Below are positions 1 through 11,761 of a stretch of 64,000 nt of DNA, piece after piece (the first letter of the stretch is position 1; the number at the start of each line of letters is the position of its first letter). The DNA is from Heterobasidion occidentale (Eukaryota > Basidiomycota > Agaricomycetes > Russulales > Bondarzewiaceae): assembly GCA_039111635.1 (NCBI GenBank), contig JBCAQO010000003.1, positions 3,658,001-3,722,000 on the forward strand, read 5' to 3'. The position numbers were made by a program, and so were the translations under genes. Under the pieces are notes generated by a model that saw only the letters and a program-made list of their open reading frames with translations, was not told the origin of the DNA and made no database searches.

Positions 1-985
1 ACCACAGCCTTGATATTGATGCCGAGGGTTACATTGGCACTGTTGGAAGGAGGGAAGAGGTAGGGGAGAGAGGTGAAAGAGCAGTGAATTCGGAGACGTA
101 GGTAGTGGGATGAAAAGACAGGACATTTCATACGGTTTGCAGGTCTGGGGTCAAAATTCACGCGGCAGAGAAGATGTCTCAGAGGGCCCTACAGCGCGGT
201 ATGTTGTCTTCACTCTCATAAATTGTAAAGAAGCTAATGAGGAGGTAACTTAAACTGGGATGCTATTCTAGTTCATGCAAGTTGTCCAGCCAGTTTTCCC
301 TGAAGCAATTTGCATTGCCTATCCTGTGAACTCTTCCCTCCATCACTCCTCGTTGTTATCCTCGTTGTCGCCCTCGTTGTTGCCATCGCCCATCGCCTCG
401 CCTGGCTCCCCCTCGTCTTCGCGCCCGTGTTCTTGCCCACGCACGCTCCTCGTCCTTGTTTTGAGTGACGTTGATGCCAGCCGTGCGGCGCGTGGTTTCG
501 AACTGCTCGACTGCCTTGTCTTCTTCGGTAAGATACTACACGAAGAAATGGACTTTGTCACATTCCATCGGCCGCATACATACAGTTGACGCGGGGATCT
601 TCGATTTACACCCGCAAGCGTGACCACACGAAATGCGACAGCAAGGAAAGGAGAACGCACGTCGAGTCAGCAGTCCCGGAGCCCACCGGCCCAGACGTTC
701 ACAGCGAGCGAACAGTCGACGCTCAAGGAGTTCCGTGTACGTGCCCCTGTCCCTTCGATGCTGCCGTGACCACACCATACTCACAGCCGTAGCAGACACA
801 CCTCCCCGAGATATTTGCGAGCATGTACGACAAGCTGGATGCGAAGACAGCGCTCTATGGCGCAAATAAAGATCTGATCGTCATATCCAGCGACATACAG
901 CGGTTCCTTCGGTGTGCTCCGCTGGTTTGGCTTCAACAGCTCGTGTTCCCACACACCGGCTGACACGTGCCCCCTTGCGCCGCAG
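1..985. other. No gene recognised
   Basis: Only short open frames lie here and none shows a domain I recognise. The stretch at about 820-960 on the plus strand could hold an upstream exon of the Sec14-like relic that begins at 986, but I see no motif there. Confidence 0.3.
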
Positions 986-1190
986 GCGTACGAGTTCTTC
1001 ATGAATGATCCGGGCTCCCTGACGTAGATTTTCTGGCTCTTCAAGCCTTTGCTCTCCGCCAACACCCTCGCGAAGACAAAGGTCGCTGGGAGCGGCGCAC
1101 ATGCGATCGGGGCAGAGCTGTGGCTGCTCATCATCAACGACAAGCTTCCAACGTGATACGGCGACACCGTGGCCGACACCCCATTCTGAT
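986..1190 (+). pseudogene. Sec14/CRAL-TRIO lipid-binding domain relic
   Basis: After an apparent acceptor (CGCCGCAG ending at 985) the plus strand reads AYEFFMNDPGSLT, a stop, then IFWLFKPLLSANTLAKTK, VAGSGAHAIGAELWLLI and NDKLPT, a stop, YGDT. This follows the CRAL-TRIO pattern of an INAP-like strand, a KP-L-TxxK helix and the LP-xYGG end. Sec14 proteins carry phosphatidylinositol and other lipids between membranes. The first stop (TAG) replaces the aromatic residue expected before IF, and the second (TGA) sits where the family usually has a basic residue before YGG. No intact N-terminal half is visible upstream, so I call a pseudogene fragment. The family match is from memory of the motif, not a search. 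Confidence 0.55.
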
Positions 1191-2323
1191 CATGTCCCCC
1201 CCTTTCCTCCAATTCCTTTGTGCCGCATTTGCACCTCTTAAAGGCGCCTTCAAAGCACTCCATCACCGCGCTCTCCCACTTTTCCTTCTTGATCTGCGTC
1301 CACAAAGTGTCCCTCGTCCAGCATGCGGACTGCAGGCCCACCGCCATGCAAGGCAACGGCATGAACGTGAACGAGACACAGAGCGCGCGCTCCGCGTCCG
1401 GCAGGCGCGTCTGCAGTGCCGTAGCTAGAGGCGAGGGTCAGGGCGCCGCGCCGGGGTGGACCCGGCGATGCGGAGGGCTTGCGTTGTGCAGTACTTAGTG
1501 ATTTTCCAGTAGCCGGTAGCGCGTCCTGTGGCAGGGACGGGGCGGAGTCGGGGCGGGCAGGAGGACAAACAAGATGAGTAACGATGAGGGTGTTGAGTTT
1601 ATTGAGGGTGGCCTCGCCGCTGTCTTCGAGATCGGAGACGCCTTGCGCGACGAGCCATGGATGTGTCAGTGGCACAGCATAGTGAAGAGGCGCGCAGCTC
1701 TGTCCAGGACATATGTTAGCAAGAATAGAACGTTTGCGTAGAGACTAGAGTGATCCACATTCAACTTTTATTATCTTTTTGCGAAACAGTTTATGATACG
1801 CAACACTGGTCAGTCTCGTGTGCGCTTGACCGAGATGTAACATGTGTGTGCGGTTTTGTTTTTCGTGTGTGATGTCATTCTCGTGTGTTCGGGAGTTGTG
1901 CAGTCTCGTGGGGAGCTTAGTTTTCGTGGGAACCTCCATTGTCGTGCGGAATGAATAAAACGACACTTTGACCGCCATACACAGCAAGGCTTCAACCACG
2001 CAGCATTATAGACGACAAATGTTCATCGACATCACTAATATGAACACCAAATAACCACGTTCTTTTGTACATCATGATACGAAACTTCTCAGTGGGGACT
2101 ACTCATAAACATACAACACAAGACAAAGCACACGACTGCCAACTGACCACAATACGAAGCGCTCATACGATCAGAGATGGTGGAACTTGAAAAATCTGTC
2201 TTTTCGATCGAGTGGGATGACCTGTCCTAATCACAATGACTGCTCTCTATCCGCTTCAACATGGATCAAACTGGAGCCTTCGTCGTCGGATTGTACAAGA
2301 TCAACTGTCGCCATGCCTTCTGG
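1191..2323. other. No gene recognised
   Basis: Open frames in this stretch are short, overlap on both strands and show no domain. Nothing else was recognised. Confidence 0.3.
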
Positions 2324-3191
2324 TCAGCTGACGTCCGTTCCAGATTCAGCTGACTTACCCTCCTCTGCTTCCTGTGTTCCGGATGCTAGATAGGCGAGGC
2401 GAGGCGGGATATCATCATCGAACAGAAATTGGTCCCCGCTGATGGAGTACTTGCGTTCGCGCCATGCGAACCACATCCTGACATTTTCTTCTCCAAACGA
2501 ATCATACCCTTGGCTGATATGTCGCCACAAAAAGGATCGCCATTTCCTTCGTTTCATGTCTCTGTTGAGCAGCGCCGCCCAATCTAGGACCAAGTACGAT
2601 CAGCAAGCCACATTCTCAGATAAAACAAAACACTCAACTCATTTGGGCCACGTCCGGCACAGTGTAAGGAACCTGGCCCACAGCCTGCTCATCCTCACGG
2701 TAGAACATTCGCTGTGCGCGATCGTGACCGTAACCAGAGTACTCCCGATACAGGTACCCGTGGATCTTTGGCCATCGCCAGTTACTTCCCATCTGATCAT
2801 TGCAACTGGCCGCGTAAATTGCCTTAAGAAACGCACGCCGCAGCCTCCAGATGTACGTGTATTCGCACATGTGTCTCGGCGACATCTCTAGATCCTTCTC
2901 GTGTGTAGGATAGACGATGGGTGAGCCGTCGGGGTGCCGCAGTGACTCGAAGAAAGCCATAGCCTTGTTCATGAGGGTGAGGGGGATAGAATAGCACCAA
3001 GGCATGACGCAGGGATGTTCTTCCGTCTGGTCATCGTCAAGCTGGTGAACAGTAGATAAGAGAACGCGGCACAGGGGACCATTGCCGTCGAGAAACACTC
3101 TGCAACGAGGCGCGTCGCTCCTGTCTGGCATGCTAGGCAACTCGGGGAATGCCAACCTGTTGTCATGATTGCAAGAGCGTTGTTCACTCAT
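2324..3191 (-). CDS. Unassigned two-exon protein, about 270 aa
   Basis: Exon 1 runs 3191-2639 and exon 2 2583-2324. The 55-nt intron 2584-2638 has a slightly unusual GTTGAG donor and a CCTAG acceptor, and joining keeps the frame. The ATG at 3191 has A at -3. The frame also stays open upstream to 3296, but only from a GTG. The protein has a conserved-looking middle (FFESLRHPDGSPIVYPTHEK, then CEYTYIWRLRRAFLKAIYAA), an aromatic and basic stretch (RKWRSFLWRHISQGYD) and an acidic tail rich in Glu and Ser. There is no signal peptide or membrane span. The regular codon pattern and clean splice make a real gene likely, but I do not recognise the family and assign no function. Confidence 0.6.
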
Positions 3192-3796
3192 CTTCCTTTG
3201 ATATGGCACTAGAGTGATGTGGTACGTTGCCAAAGGGCATATCAATATGTGGGAGAGGCAGATCGGATTAAATAGACACACGAGGCGCAATTTCACTCAC
3301 TGCGAGCAGGACAAACCCCGTCGTGTCAGTCCGACGTACTAGGTCGCCGCAAGTCCATGATCGAATATGATGTGTCAACAACGTGCAAAGCCTTCCCCTC
3401 ATCAGAGCATAATTGTCTAACGCAGTCTTCGTTCGAGAGCCTGCAACAAATGTAGTCATCGTAGGTCATGAAGGTGAATAAGGTCGTGTATAACCGGCCA
3501 TACACACTCATACGCCTCACCCGGATATTTCCGGGACGTGGGAAATTTCCCTTGGCAAACTTTCGCTGCTTCGGGCATTGCCAGGCTGGCCATTTCCACA
3601 ACGCACTCCGTGACGGACCTCCTCTTTCTGCGACTCTCTCGACATCCGTCTCCCCTTCCACGAAGGTATTCACTTGCTCATTGCAGGTGGTATCGGGTGA
3701 CCGACATCACTCAGTCTTGCTCATTGCAGGACTGCTGTGCTCGACGAGTAAACTTCGAATGTCCATCGCTTCAGCCTTTCGACGTCCAGACAAATC
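3192..3796. other. Intergenic region between divergent genes
   Basis: This separates the unassigned minus-strand gene from the Ulp1-like gene. Frames at 3326-3673 (minus) and 3468-3806 (plus) overlap each other and show no domain, though part of the plus strand could be 5' UTR or a first exon of the Ulp1-like gene. Confidence 0.3.
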
Positions 3797-5776
3797 ATGC
3801 TATTGAATCCTGAAGATGCGGAGCTAGCTCGCTCCATGAAGAAACCACCGCCGAAGGATCTTGTGGCGAGGATGCACGCTGTTATGGGGTTTGCGTCGGC
3901 GAGGTATGTTCACTCTGTCACGCACGATCTCAGCCTTTCTCACACAAGATTATGCTAGTGCGTCTCTGCCACCCAGCACCTTGCGAGTGCCATCGCCTCT
4001 TGCGCACACTAAGCGGGTGTTATCCAAGTCTGCTTTGTGCCCCATTGCGTAAGTCTGATATGCGTGCCTTCCAGACGCCGCCGATATAGATCATACCATA
4101 GGAAACATGCGGCACGATCCGAACGACCCTTGCAACAGAGTGCAGCATCTTCGCATCCTACATTTGCCGTACGCCGACAGAAGTCTTTCTATGAATCAAA
4201 AAATTCTTCAACTATAGCGGTAGCCTCGAACACAATCTCGCCACGATATATCTCAAAAACGAAGCCTCTTTTGTCTCTTGGCTCAAAGCCAATCAAAACA
4301 TCTCGCACACAAGCATCATCTCTTGACACTGGTTTTCCACGATCTGGCACAGGAACCGTGCCGGCGCCCCCACCTCTCTTCAATTCCTCAAATACTCCAG
4401 CATCAGCTCTAGAGGATGCTTCGTTGCCAACGGTCTCAGAGGCATTACCTATTCCTCCATCCTCTCCACTCAGTTCTCTCACGTCTGAAGATGATGATGT
4501 TGAGGTAGAGCTGCCCACGAAAGTACCTTTGCCAAAGCAATCTGACTCATCTGCTCGATCGGACACTCGCGCGATGTATGTATCAATGAATACATACAAA
4601 TTGTCACTTATTCTCGACTTTCTACAGTATTTTGACTTACCCCTTTGTTGGCCATGGCGCGATTGATATCGGACCACAGGATATGGAGCGACTAAAACCT
4701 CGCAGATTCTTAAATGATAATCTCATCAATCTTGGTTTAAAGTAAGTGTTCGATTTTATCCGAAACCCGAGTGCTCGCTCATATGAACACAAAGACTGTG
4801 GTATGCCAAGTCAAGGGTGAAGGATTCTGTTGCTATGGACCAGGTACACATATATAGCACGTTTTTCTATACGCGATTGTGAGTTACGTCTCATGGAGCG
4901 CTGTGAAGATCGCTTATTTTTTTTTCGTAGACGAGCTGGCTATGAAGCAGCCAAAAGTCATACAAACAGAGTCGATATCTTCAGCAAGAAGTTCTTGATC
5001 GTCCCTATACATGATGAGTGCGAGCAAGCTTCTTAGTTCCGTGACTACATTGCTGAGACATGACTGATAGGGCGGAACAGCATTGGTACTTGGCAGTCAT
5101 AAGCCATCCACAAGGCCTATTCGAGCGCCCGCCAGCTAAATACAATACTGTTTTTGCCGTTGATTCGGCGCACCGACTTGGATGGACTATGTTGTCGGAT
5201 AGCGAAGGCTCGACTACATCAAGTTGGGTCCACGCGTGAGCCATAACGATGATGATCGTTTCACTGTTACTCCTAATTGATCTTTGCCAGTACGCAAATC
5301 TTTATATTCGATTCTCTCAACCGAAAGCGTCGGAATACGGGCCGGCGCTTAGCTGAGTATCTATGTGAGGAGGTCAAGGCCCGAATCAATATCACGCCTC
5401 TGTTCGAACCGCATGCAAAACAGTTTGAGGTGGGTCACATTTGTTGTGTATGATGTATGCCTCGAATGAATGTCCTCGTCAGGTGCCCATGCAACCCAAT
5501 CAGTATGATTGTGGCTTGTACCTTCTCCACTTCAACTATCTTTTCATGAAAAACCCGGATATGTTCATGAGACCGACATCGGTAAGTCTTCACGATGCTT
5601 GCTATCACGAATCCTGATCTATTGCCCTTGGGCCATCATGCAAGACATTGAAGAAGGGGCATGCATCAGGGGCAGAAATAGAATGGGAGGCGGGCGTCGT
5701 TCCCACCATGCGTGAGATGCTGAAGGCAGAACTCCTCAAACTTTCTGATGAATGGCAACAGCTCTCGGGAAGGTGA
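3797..5776 (+). CDS. Ulp1-like SUMO protease (peptidase C48)
   Basis: A multi-exon cysteine protease of the Ulp1 family, which matures SUMO or removes it from proteins. Splicing gives one clean frame through exons 4628-4741, 4795-4878, 4931-5017, 5071-5235, 5291-5429, 5483-5581 and 5645-5776, with introns of 52-63 nt. Family landmarks appear in order: RFLNDNLINLGLK, VHIYSTFFYTRL, VDIFSKKFLIVPIHDE, EQHWYLAVI with the catalytic His, QIFIFDSLNRKRR with the Asp, and VPMQPNQYDCGLYLLHF with the oxyanion Gln and nucleophile Cys. The triad is complete. The N-terminal part (3797-4575) is Ser/Pro-rich and low in complexity. Exons 3797-3903 and 3959 to about 4037/4048 are likely, but the next junction near 4038-4074 would need an intron of only 26-37 nt and stays unsure. 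Nuclear localisation is inferred from the family only. Confidence 0.8.
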
Positions 5777-6067
5777 GTACGTAGCGTAATGTGCAGACTC
5801 AAAGTCATATGCTGTCGAGTCTGTAGAACATGGCCACTACTGTTCTGTCTCGCAGACTTGCTGACCATTGAGTCTTTGGTTCTTCCCTTAATACGCACTT
5901 TTACCATTCCCACAACTTGATCTTCATGCATATGAGCCGGTTCATATTGAAATGAGTGGCTACGTATCAATCCTATGGTGTTGAGTCTAATGGCTGTACA
6001 TTAATTCTATGCTGACTGTAATGGCTGTATATGAATCCTATGGTGTCAACGCTTTGGTACTAATTTT

Positions 6068-7076
6068 CTAGAGTTCTGTAGCTTGCTCCTCATCGGTATC
6101 TCCCCCTTGATTATCTGAATCTGTGGTGAGATCAATTACTTCCAACGGGCATTCGTGGTGAGCGAAGGCCCGACGGGTCGTGATCAATCGACAGGAGCAC
6201 TTCACAAAGAATTTGGAAAAGGCCTCTTCGGAAACACCTGGATAAATGTTCGTGTCCATCTGTCGAAGGAGGTCATACAACGGGTTTGGTCGATATTGAG
6301 TAGAGACACTGCGCCTTTGCACAAGGCGGAGAAGTGGGTTTTCGTTCGAGGTTACATCTGAAATGGTGAGTGAGTTACACCTGAATGTCAAACAGGTACT
6401 GACACTCACCGATTTGTGCGTGAGTGCGTTTCAGAGGCATTGGAAAGGGGTTCAGGGGGACATATCCTGCTTCGCTAAAGTGTAGCACTGGTCGGGGCGC
6501 GCTTCGGTTGCCTCTGCGTGGGAGTCAATTCTAGACCTAGAGATTGATCTCGAGGTGCTCACCACGAGGCGCGTACATATGCACTGGACAACCAATACGT
6601 TGGTAGGCATGCTCGAGGCGAACTTGTGAGATTGGTAAGTCGTGTGTATTCACGCTCATTGGATGGGACTGACCTATATATCCACACACTCCATGTGAGC
6701 ATCGAGCAATCAATTAACCATCGAAAGGCCCCGACGTTGCAAGATACAATAGCTGCCTCCGTGAACACCGGGGTCCGTTTCTCTCGAGCATGGGGCACAA
6801 ACAACACGGCCCGAGAAATCTTTTCGTCAGGCGGTGTTTCCTCAGTGACGATGGTACGACACTGTCCCCTCCCTTAAGCTTACGGCCTGCATTGTGCGTC
6901 AGACATTTCAAATTTTTGAGGTGACAAGACACACCACTTCCATGGAATCATCTCCCCTGTTTGAATGTCGTACTGAAAAACCGCGTTGTCAGATCCCGAA
7001 CCTTGTCCAGGTATCGGCGATGACGAGAAGGGATGGAGATGACCAGTGATTCGCGAGTTAAAGGTTGGGACGACAT
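6068..7076 (-). CDS. Unassigned protein with Cys/His C-terminus and SIM-like tail
   Basis: The last exon (6357-6068) is joined across a 52-nt intron (6358-6409, GTGAGT donor and TTTCAG acceptor) to an exon reading RPVLHFSEAGYVPLNPFPM. The C-terminus has a Cys/His cluster (KCSCRLITTRRAFAHHEC) followed by PLEVIDLTTDSD and more acidic residues. VIDLTTDSD fits the consensus SUMO-interaction motif: a hydrophobic core followed by acids and Thr/Ser. Upstream exons are less certain. A frame with VLFVPHAREKRTPVFTEAAI covers about 6780-6690, and a plausible start is the ATG at about 7076 (MSSQPLTRESLVISI). I could not make every junction phase agree. I do not recognise the family. It lies tail to tail with the Ulp1-like gene, about 290 bp away. 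Confidence 0.45.
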
Positions 7077-7235
7077 GGCTAGGCAGTGCAGGATGAGATG
7101 GCCTTGAGCAGGTCAATGTCCTAAATACCCTTGAGGGTCACTTCGAATTGGCTTGGATACCCGAAGCCCGACCTTCCTCCTCCTACCCGAGGTGACTCGC
7201 TCTGACTCCACTGACTTTCTGACTCACCATAGTTT

Positions 7236-8787
7236 ATGACTCGTTCGCTTGCTCGCTCGTTAAAAACTTTGGACGCGATACCAGGTCCACGCCCGTTTTC
7301 TCATCGACGCACCGTTCTTACTTCCATGCCTGAGGACCACTCTCTTGGTGATAAACGTCAGCCTAGTGCTCTTCAACTAGGCCCCAGGAAAAAGGCCGTA
7401 AGCACTACTTTGCCTCGCCTGCCTGGGCGACCTCTGACCCTCCGCAAGGTTCTCACAGATCCGCTTGTTCATCACGGTCGTCATTTTGGACGGAACTGTA
7501 CACGCTCTTTGCAACGTCCAGTCTATAATCACACGTGGTCTTCTTAGAATGGGAGAGCTGGCTGAGGAGCCTGAGTCATTGACATATGAGTGAGCCGTTC
7601 CTATCTAAGGCCAACTCGCTGAATCAATCATTCTTGTCATGCACTGCATGTTTCATTGTTTGATAGGCAGAGGCGGGAGTACAAGGTTTATGAAGAATTA
7701 CTTCGGATGGTCCCCCATCTTGAAGAGCGCCTACAGGAAGGCTCTGACGAGGAGATCATGCACATAGGGAACTAGTAAGTGTGACCGCATCCTTGAGTGT
7801 GGCTATTTAACGGTAGGGCAGATTCAAAAAAGGGGTGTCTAGCGCTAGATCGGACGATACAAAGAGTATGAAAGGCCCTATCCTCGATTGGATCACTCCT
7901 CGAGGCCAATCCCTTATTCCGCCACTCTCCCGTAACATGAAATCAGATCGGGGCTTTCGCCATGAACAGACAGGAGCGCTGCTTTGCCCTGCAGGATTGG
8001 ATTGGTCGAATCCTGAGTAAGATCAAATAATCTCATTTTTTCCCGTTCATCTCACTCGAACAGTATCAAACGGGAAATTGCGAGACGGTGAAAATGCTTA
8101 TTCCAGGAGACCAGTGGCCCATTTTTTTCTATATGCTGGTTATCGGTACGATTCTGATGACCCATGGAAGGGGCTTTTCAAGAGCCAGCTGCTCGTCTCA
8201 GTATGTTTCTATCTGGTACTTTCGACGAACTCGCATGCTGATGTTCATAGGCCTATAAGCACGTGTTTACATCTCCAAGTTCAGTGGAAAAGGATGCGAG
8301 GGCCACAAGGTCTGGGAACGCGCGGATTCACGGTATGAAATGCGTCACACCGGCATCGATCGCTTACATTGCCACGCAGGTAGCTGTTAAGAGACCCCTT
8401 CGCATGTTGCTTCTGATTTCCCCTTCTAGGCTCGATTTTCCCTCTCGTCGTCAGCTGTATTTTCTCGAACAGATACTGTCACCGACTCAGAGCGTTTCTT
8501 CAATAGTGTATTGGAATTGTTTGAGGATGTGGAGGAAAAGGAGGAAGTTGACGCGCTATTATTATGGTGGAACTGGTACGTATCTCAAAGTATCTTCGAC
8601 CCTTTCTGACATTCTTTGAAGTCAGATTTTTCCCAGTTTTTCTTCAGCTCACCCCGCAGCATCAACCAACAGTGCGCTGGCCAAGATCAGAGAAAGAAGG
8701 GCTCAGAGAAAAGCGGCTGAGGCGAGGAAGGATCCTATCTCAAGGGAGCCTACCGTTGAGGAACGTACTAGACGTCGGGCAGTATAA
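7236..8787 (+). pseudogene. DUF6698-type protein gene, frameshifted
   Basis: The pieces match the DUF6698 family, which is greatly expanded in Agaricomycetes and has no known function: LVHHGRHFGR, ALCNVQSIITRGLLRMGEL, SSARSDDTKSMKGPILDW, ITPRGQSLIPPLSRN, GALLCPAGLDWSNP, GDQWPIF, LYAGYRYDSDDPW, YKHVFTSPSSVEKDARATRS, GNARIHGMKCVTPASIAYIA and ALLLWWN. At least six short introns separate them, for example after 7608, 7771 and 8018. One extra A near 7492 shifts exon 1. Near 8070-8130 the conserved segment runs through three frames, and the exon as spliced meets a TGA. The final exon ends at the TAA at 8785-8787. I read this as a recently broken copy; sequencing error is the main alternative. Confidence 0.7.
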
Positions 8788-9097
8788 TATGCTTTTTCAC
8801 GGTATCAATGCCTATCATCTGTCGCTTCATCTTGTGTGCAGAAGGGACTATATCTTTCCTTCCAATGATAGTAGCTTCTGCAATCATCATAATTAGTTAC
8901 AATAGTAGATATCCTCGCTATACGTTGCGATTTATTCTAATCATTTGAACAATTAATGTGTCAAGCCTGACCGGACTCCATCATATGTCCAGGTCTTGAT
9001 AATCGCAGTCAATCGTGCGGCTTCTTACTGCATTTTCGCAAATCATTTTGCTTCTGATTCATTTTTACTCACATTCAGACTCAGTATCGCGCTGATG
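8788..9097. other. AT-rich intergenic, nothing recognised
   Basis: This stretch follows the DUF6698 relic and leads into the tandem repeat. No frame with a domain is present. Confidence 0.3.
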
Positions 9098-9550
9098 TTG
9101 CGCGATCAAGTCTGGACGAACATTGTCACTCTCGCATGTGTTGGCCGTGAACGTCAGTCTGGCAAGGATTGGCGCACCGGCAACTCCATTGTTAATTATA
9201 AAGGTAGGCTTTGTTGCTGAACAATTCGGCTTTTCGTATTGACCTTTGCGAAGCCCTTCTCCCTGATGTAGGTTGATCTTATGTAAAAACTCTTGCATGT
9301 ATTGGCTGTTGCGCGATCAAGTCTGGACAAACATCGTCACTCTCGCATGTGTTGGCCGTGAACGTCAGTCTGGCAAGGATTGTCGGCACCGGCAACTCCA
9401 TCGTTAATTATAAAGGTAGGCTCTATTGCTGACAATTCGGCTTTCTTATTGACCTTTACGAAACCCTTTCTCCCTGATGTAGGTTGATCTTATCTAAAAT
9501 TCTTGCATGTGTTTGGCCGAGAAACATCAGTCTGACAAAGATAATAGCCT
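9098..9550. repeat. Tandem repeat, period about 211 bp
   Basis: The block beginning TTGCGCGATCAAGTCTGGAC at 9098 recurs at 9309 with a few substitutions and small indels. Both copies contain CTCGCATGTGTTGGCCGTGA, GTTAATTATAAAGGTAGGCT and CCCTGATGTAGGTTGATCTT. A third, partial copy starts near 9508 (GCATGTGTTTGGCCGAGAAA) and fades by about 9550. No protein-coding frame is shared by the copies. Confidence 0.85.
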
Positions 9551-11053
9551 TCGCAAATCCCGCCGTCTATTACAATGATTGGTACTACTTTGAATCACAT
9601 TAAACATTTTGTTGGCTGGTCTCGAGGGCTGTCCCTCCGATGCATGTGCATCAACCTTGAACCATGGCTATATTTCCTCCATTTCTTGACATTTGCTGTC
9701 AACCTGTTGTTGATGGAGAGTTTCACCAACATCACCGGCATTACTTGACTAGATACTTGTGCTGCTGTGTACCCAGAAGTATGATTGATATGTCACTTCA
9801 TTATCTTTAATCTTTTGCTTACCAGAGGTCATCGGTGTTGCATTCCTGCTCATCTTCACCTTCTAATCCCATATCTGATATTCTTTGTGAAGTTCGGGAA
9901 GCCTGAGGGATGTTGTGGTATCTACCAACCGTGCCGCCTCATGTATGGCTTGCCCGTACGATGTAAAAGTATTGGATATATTATGGTTATTACATAGCTT
10001 ATATTACTTTATATAAGAATGTCATTTCGCTGCCAATTTCCCGATGTAACAGCTCGGTAATCACATCACATGTACGATGATATGATGTGAATCTGGGTTA
10101 GGTTGCTTACGCCGCAAAGAAGCAGAGCTATCAGCTAAGATGTGAGGATGTCGATCAAAATAATATGATGACTGAGCAGTGAGCTTGCCTGGCACTCGAG
10201 GCTCCAATCCTTTTCATGAACATGGACACCTATGATGCCAGCCGTATCTGGATTTTCGAAACTTGGCATAAGACTGGACAATAGCAACTCTGAGCAAAGC
10301 GATGAAGGAACCACACGGTCACTCGAGGGCAATGCAAGCGCCCAGCAGACTAGCGGAGATTAAATGAGTCGGCAACCACCGAATCTGCGCCATAACAGCG
10401 GTTCACTTCATCTTGTCCTCCAACGTCGATCATTCTGTATGAACCATAATCCCGTATACATGATCAACATCTCATGTTTAAGCACTTGAAATGATTCAAG
10501 AGATACTCCCTCATTCTGTTTATGTGTTTTCATTCCATTCGCTGCCTCCATGTTTGCCACGGTCAACTTCCATCACGCAAAAGGAGGTTTATCGCCGAAA
10601 TTCTGTTCTCTGTTGAGTAAAAGACACTTTTTTACTGCTATATACTCGCTGAATATCCTTCCAACACTGGGCACCATCCTTCAACGTGATGTGCGGAAAA
10701 CGAATGGTTCAGGAGCGAGGAGAGAAAATATCGCTGGCCAGTCCGCAACAAACATTTTTCCCATGTTGGTCGGCTGTCTTGGTCAATGCACTTATCTGTG
10801 AGTCGTTGGACCAGAGACCAATTGCCTCAAGCGGTCTCGAATATTTCTACAATCATTGCCTTCAGGCGGCGGCCTGACCAGACGTAACCCTAATGAGGCT
10901 CGTCTCGAAAATGGAAGCCGCGCGGCGCGCACAACTGAGGCATTGAAGAAACATGCTCAGGGCCTTACAAATACCTTATGAGCAACAGGATAGCCGTGCG
11001 ATGACGCTCCATTGGATCCATCCCCAAGCTATGGCTCGTGCCAGAAATCAGAA
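9551..11053. other. No gene recognised
   Basis: AT-rich sequence with only short frames. A small inverted repeat, TCACATCA...TGATGTGA, lies near 10063-10092. Nothing else is supportable. Confidence 0.3.
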
Positions 11054-11717
11054 TCAAAGGTCTCTGCCTAGGTCGAGCGTGATAGATTCGTCAAAGAAAA
11101 ATCTGGCGTTATAATCCGAAGGCCTAGACCTTGAGTTCATCCAACAAGCGAGGAATCCTGATTTCAGACGGGAAGTGACAGCTGGGAAGGAAATGAGAGT
11201 GGCCTGAGCGCAATAGACAAAAGACGGCATATGGGAGATGCAATTGCCGGAGAGAGTCAGGAGCAGAAGGAGGGACACGACCCATGGAGAGAGACCCTGA
11301 TTTGGCGATACGTACTGCACGGGCATGCTCGAGCATGTTTGCCATCGCCCTCGCTTGATCGATGAACTGATGGAGAAGAAAGAATTCCTCCTAAGTAACG
11401 AGGGTACGAGCCCAATGATTAGCTCCGTCGACTCAAATAGCGAACAATGCCCACCAAGCGCGTGGGTCCCTTCACACTCGGGAGGACTCCACATACTTAG
11501 ACGAGGTGTGAGATGATTTGGTTATCGGGCGATATGGCCTGCAGGTCAGGAGAGAATGCAGCGCAGTTATAGTGAAGGGCGGGCATAGAGGGGGAGTCAA
11601 ATGCGAAGGATTTGGTCTGCGGAATAATCGAGCATGTAGAAGGTGGCTGTGAGGCCCACGCCGGTACCGTTGATACGCTAGAGGTGGCTCTAAGTGCCGA
11701 GCACAACACCAAAACAA
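11054..11717 (-). repeat. Element X relic (3' part)
   Basis: On the minus strand this stretch aligns by eye with the downstream part of element X at 59.1-59.4 kb. Shared traits are the frame ...SPDNQIISHLV / ...PDGQVISHLVQ, then a segment with THALGGHCSLFESTEL matching TCALGRALFVLEFMEL. The 5' part of X seen upstream of other ZnF copies is missing here, and an LTR-like insertion lies between this relic and the first ZnF copy. Function unknown. Confidence 0.5.
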
Positions 11718-11761
11718 CCTCTAATGCAGGGGTGCTGGAGCTAGTATCTAATACAAGGAAT

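Noticed and set aside
4037..4666. Separate gene from the 209-codon plus frame
   Set aside because: Splicing joins most of it to the Ulp1-like catalytic exons in one frame; it is the N-terminal part of that gene.
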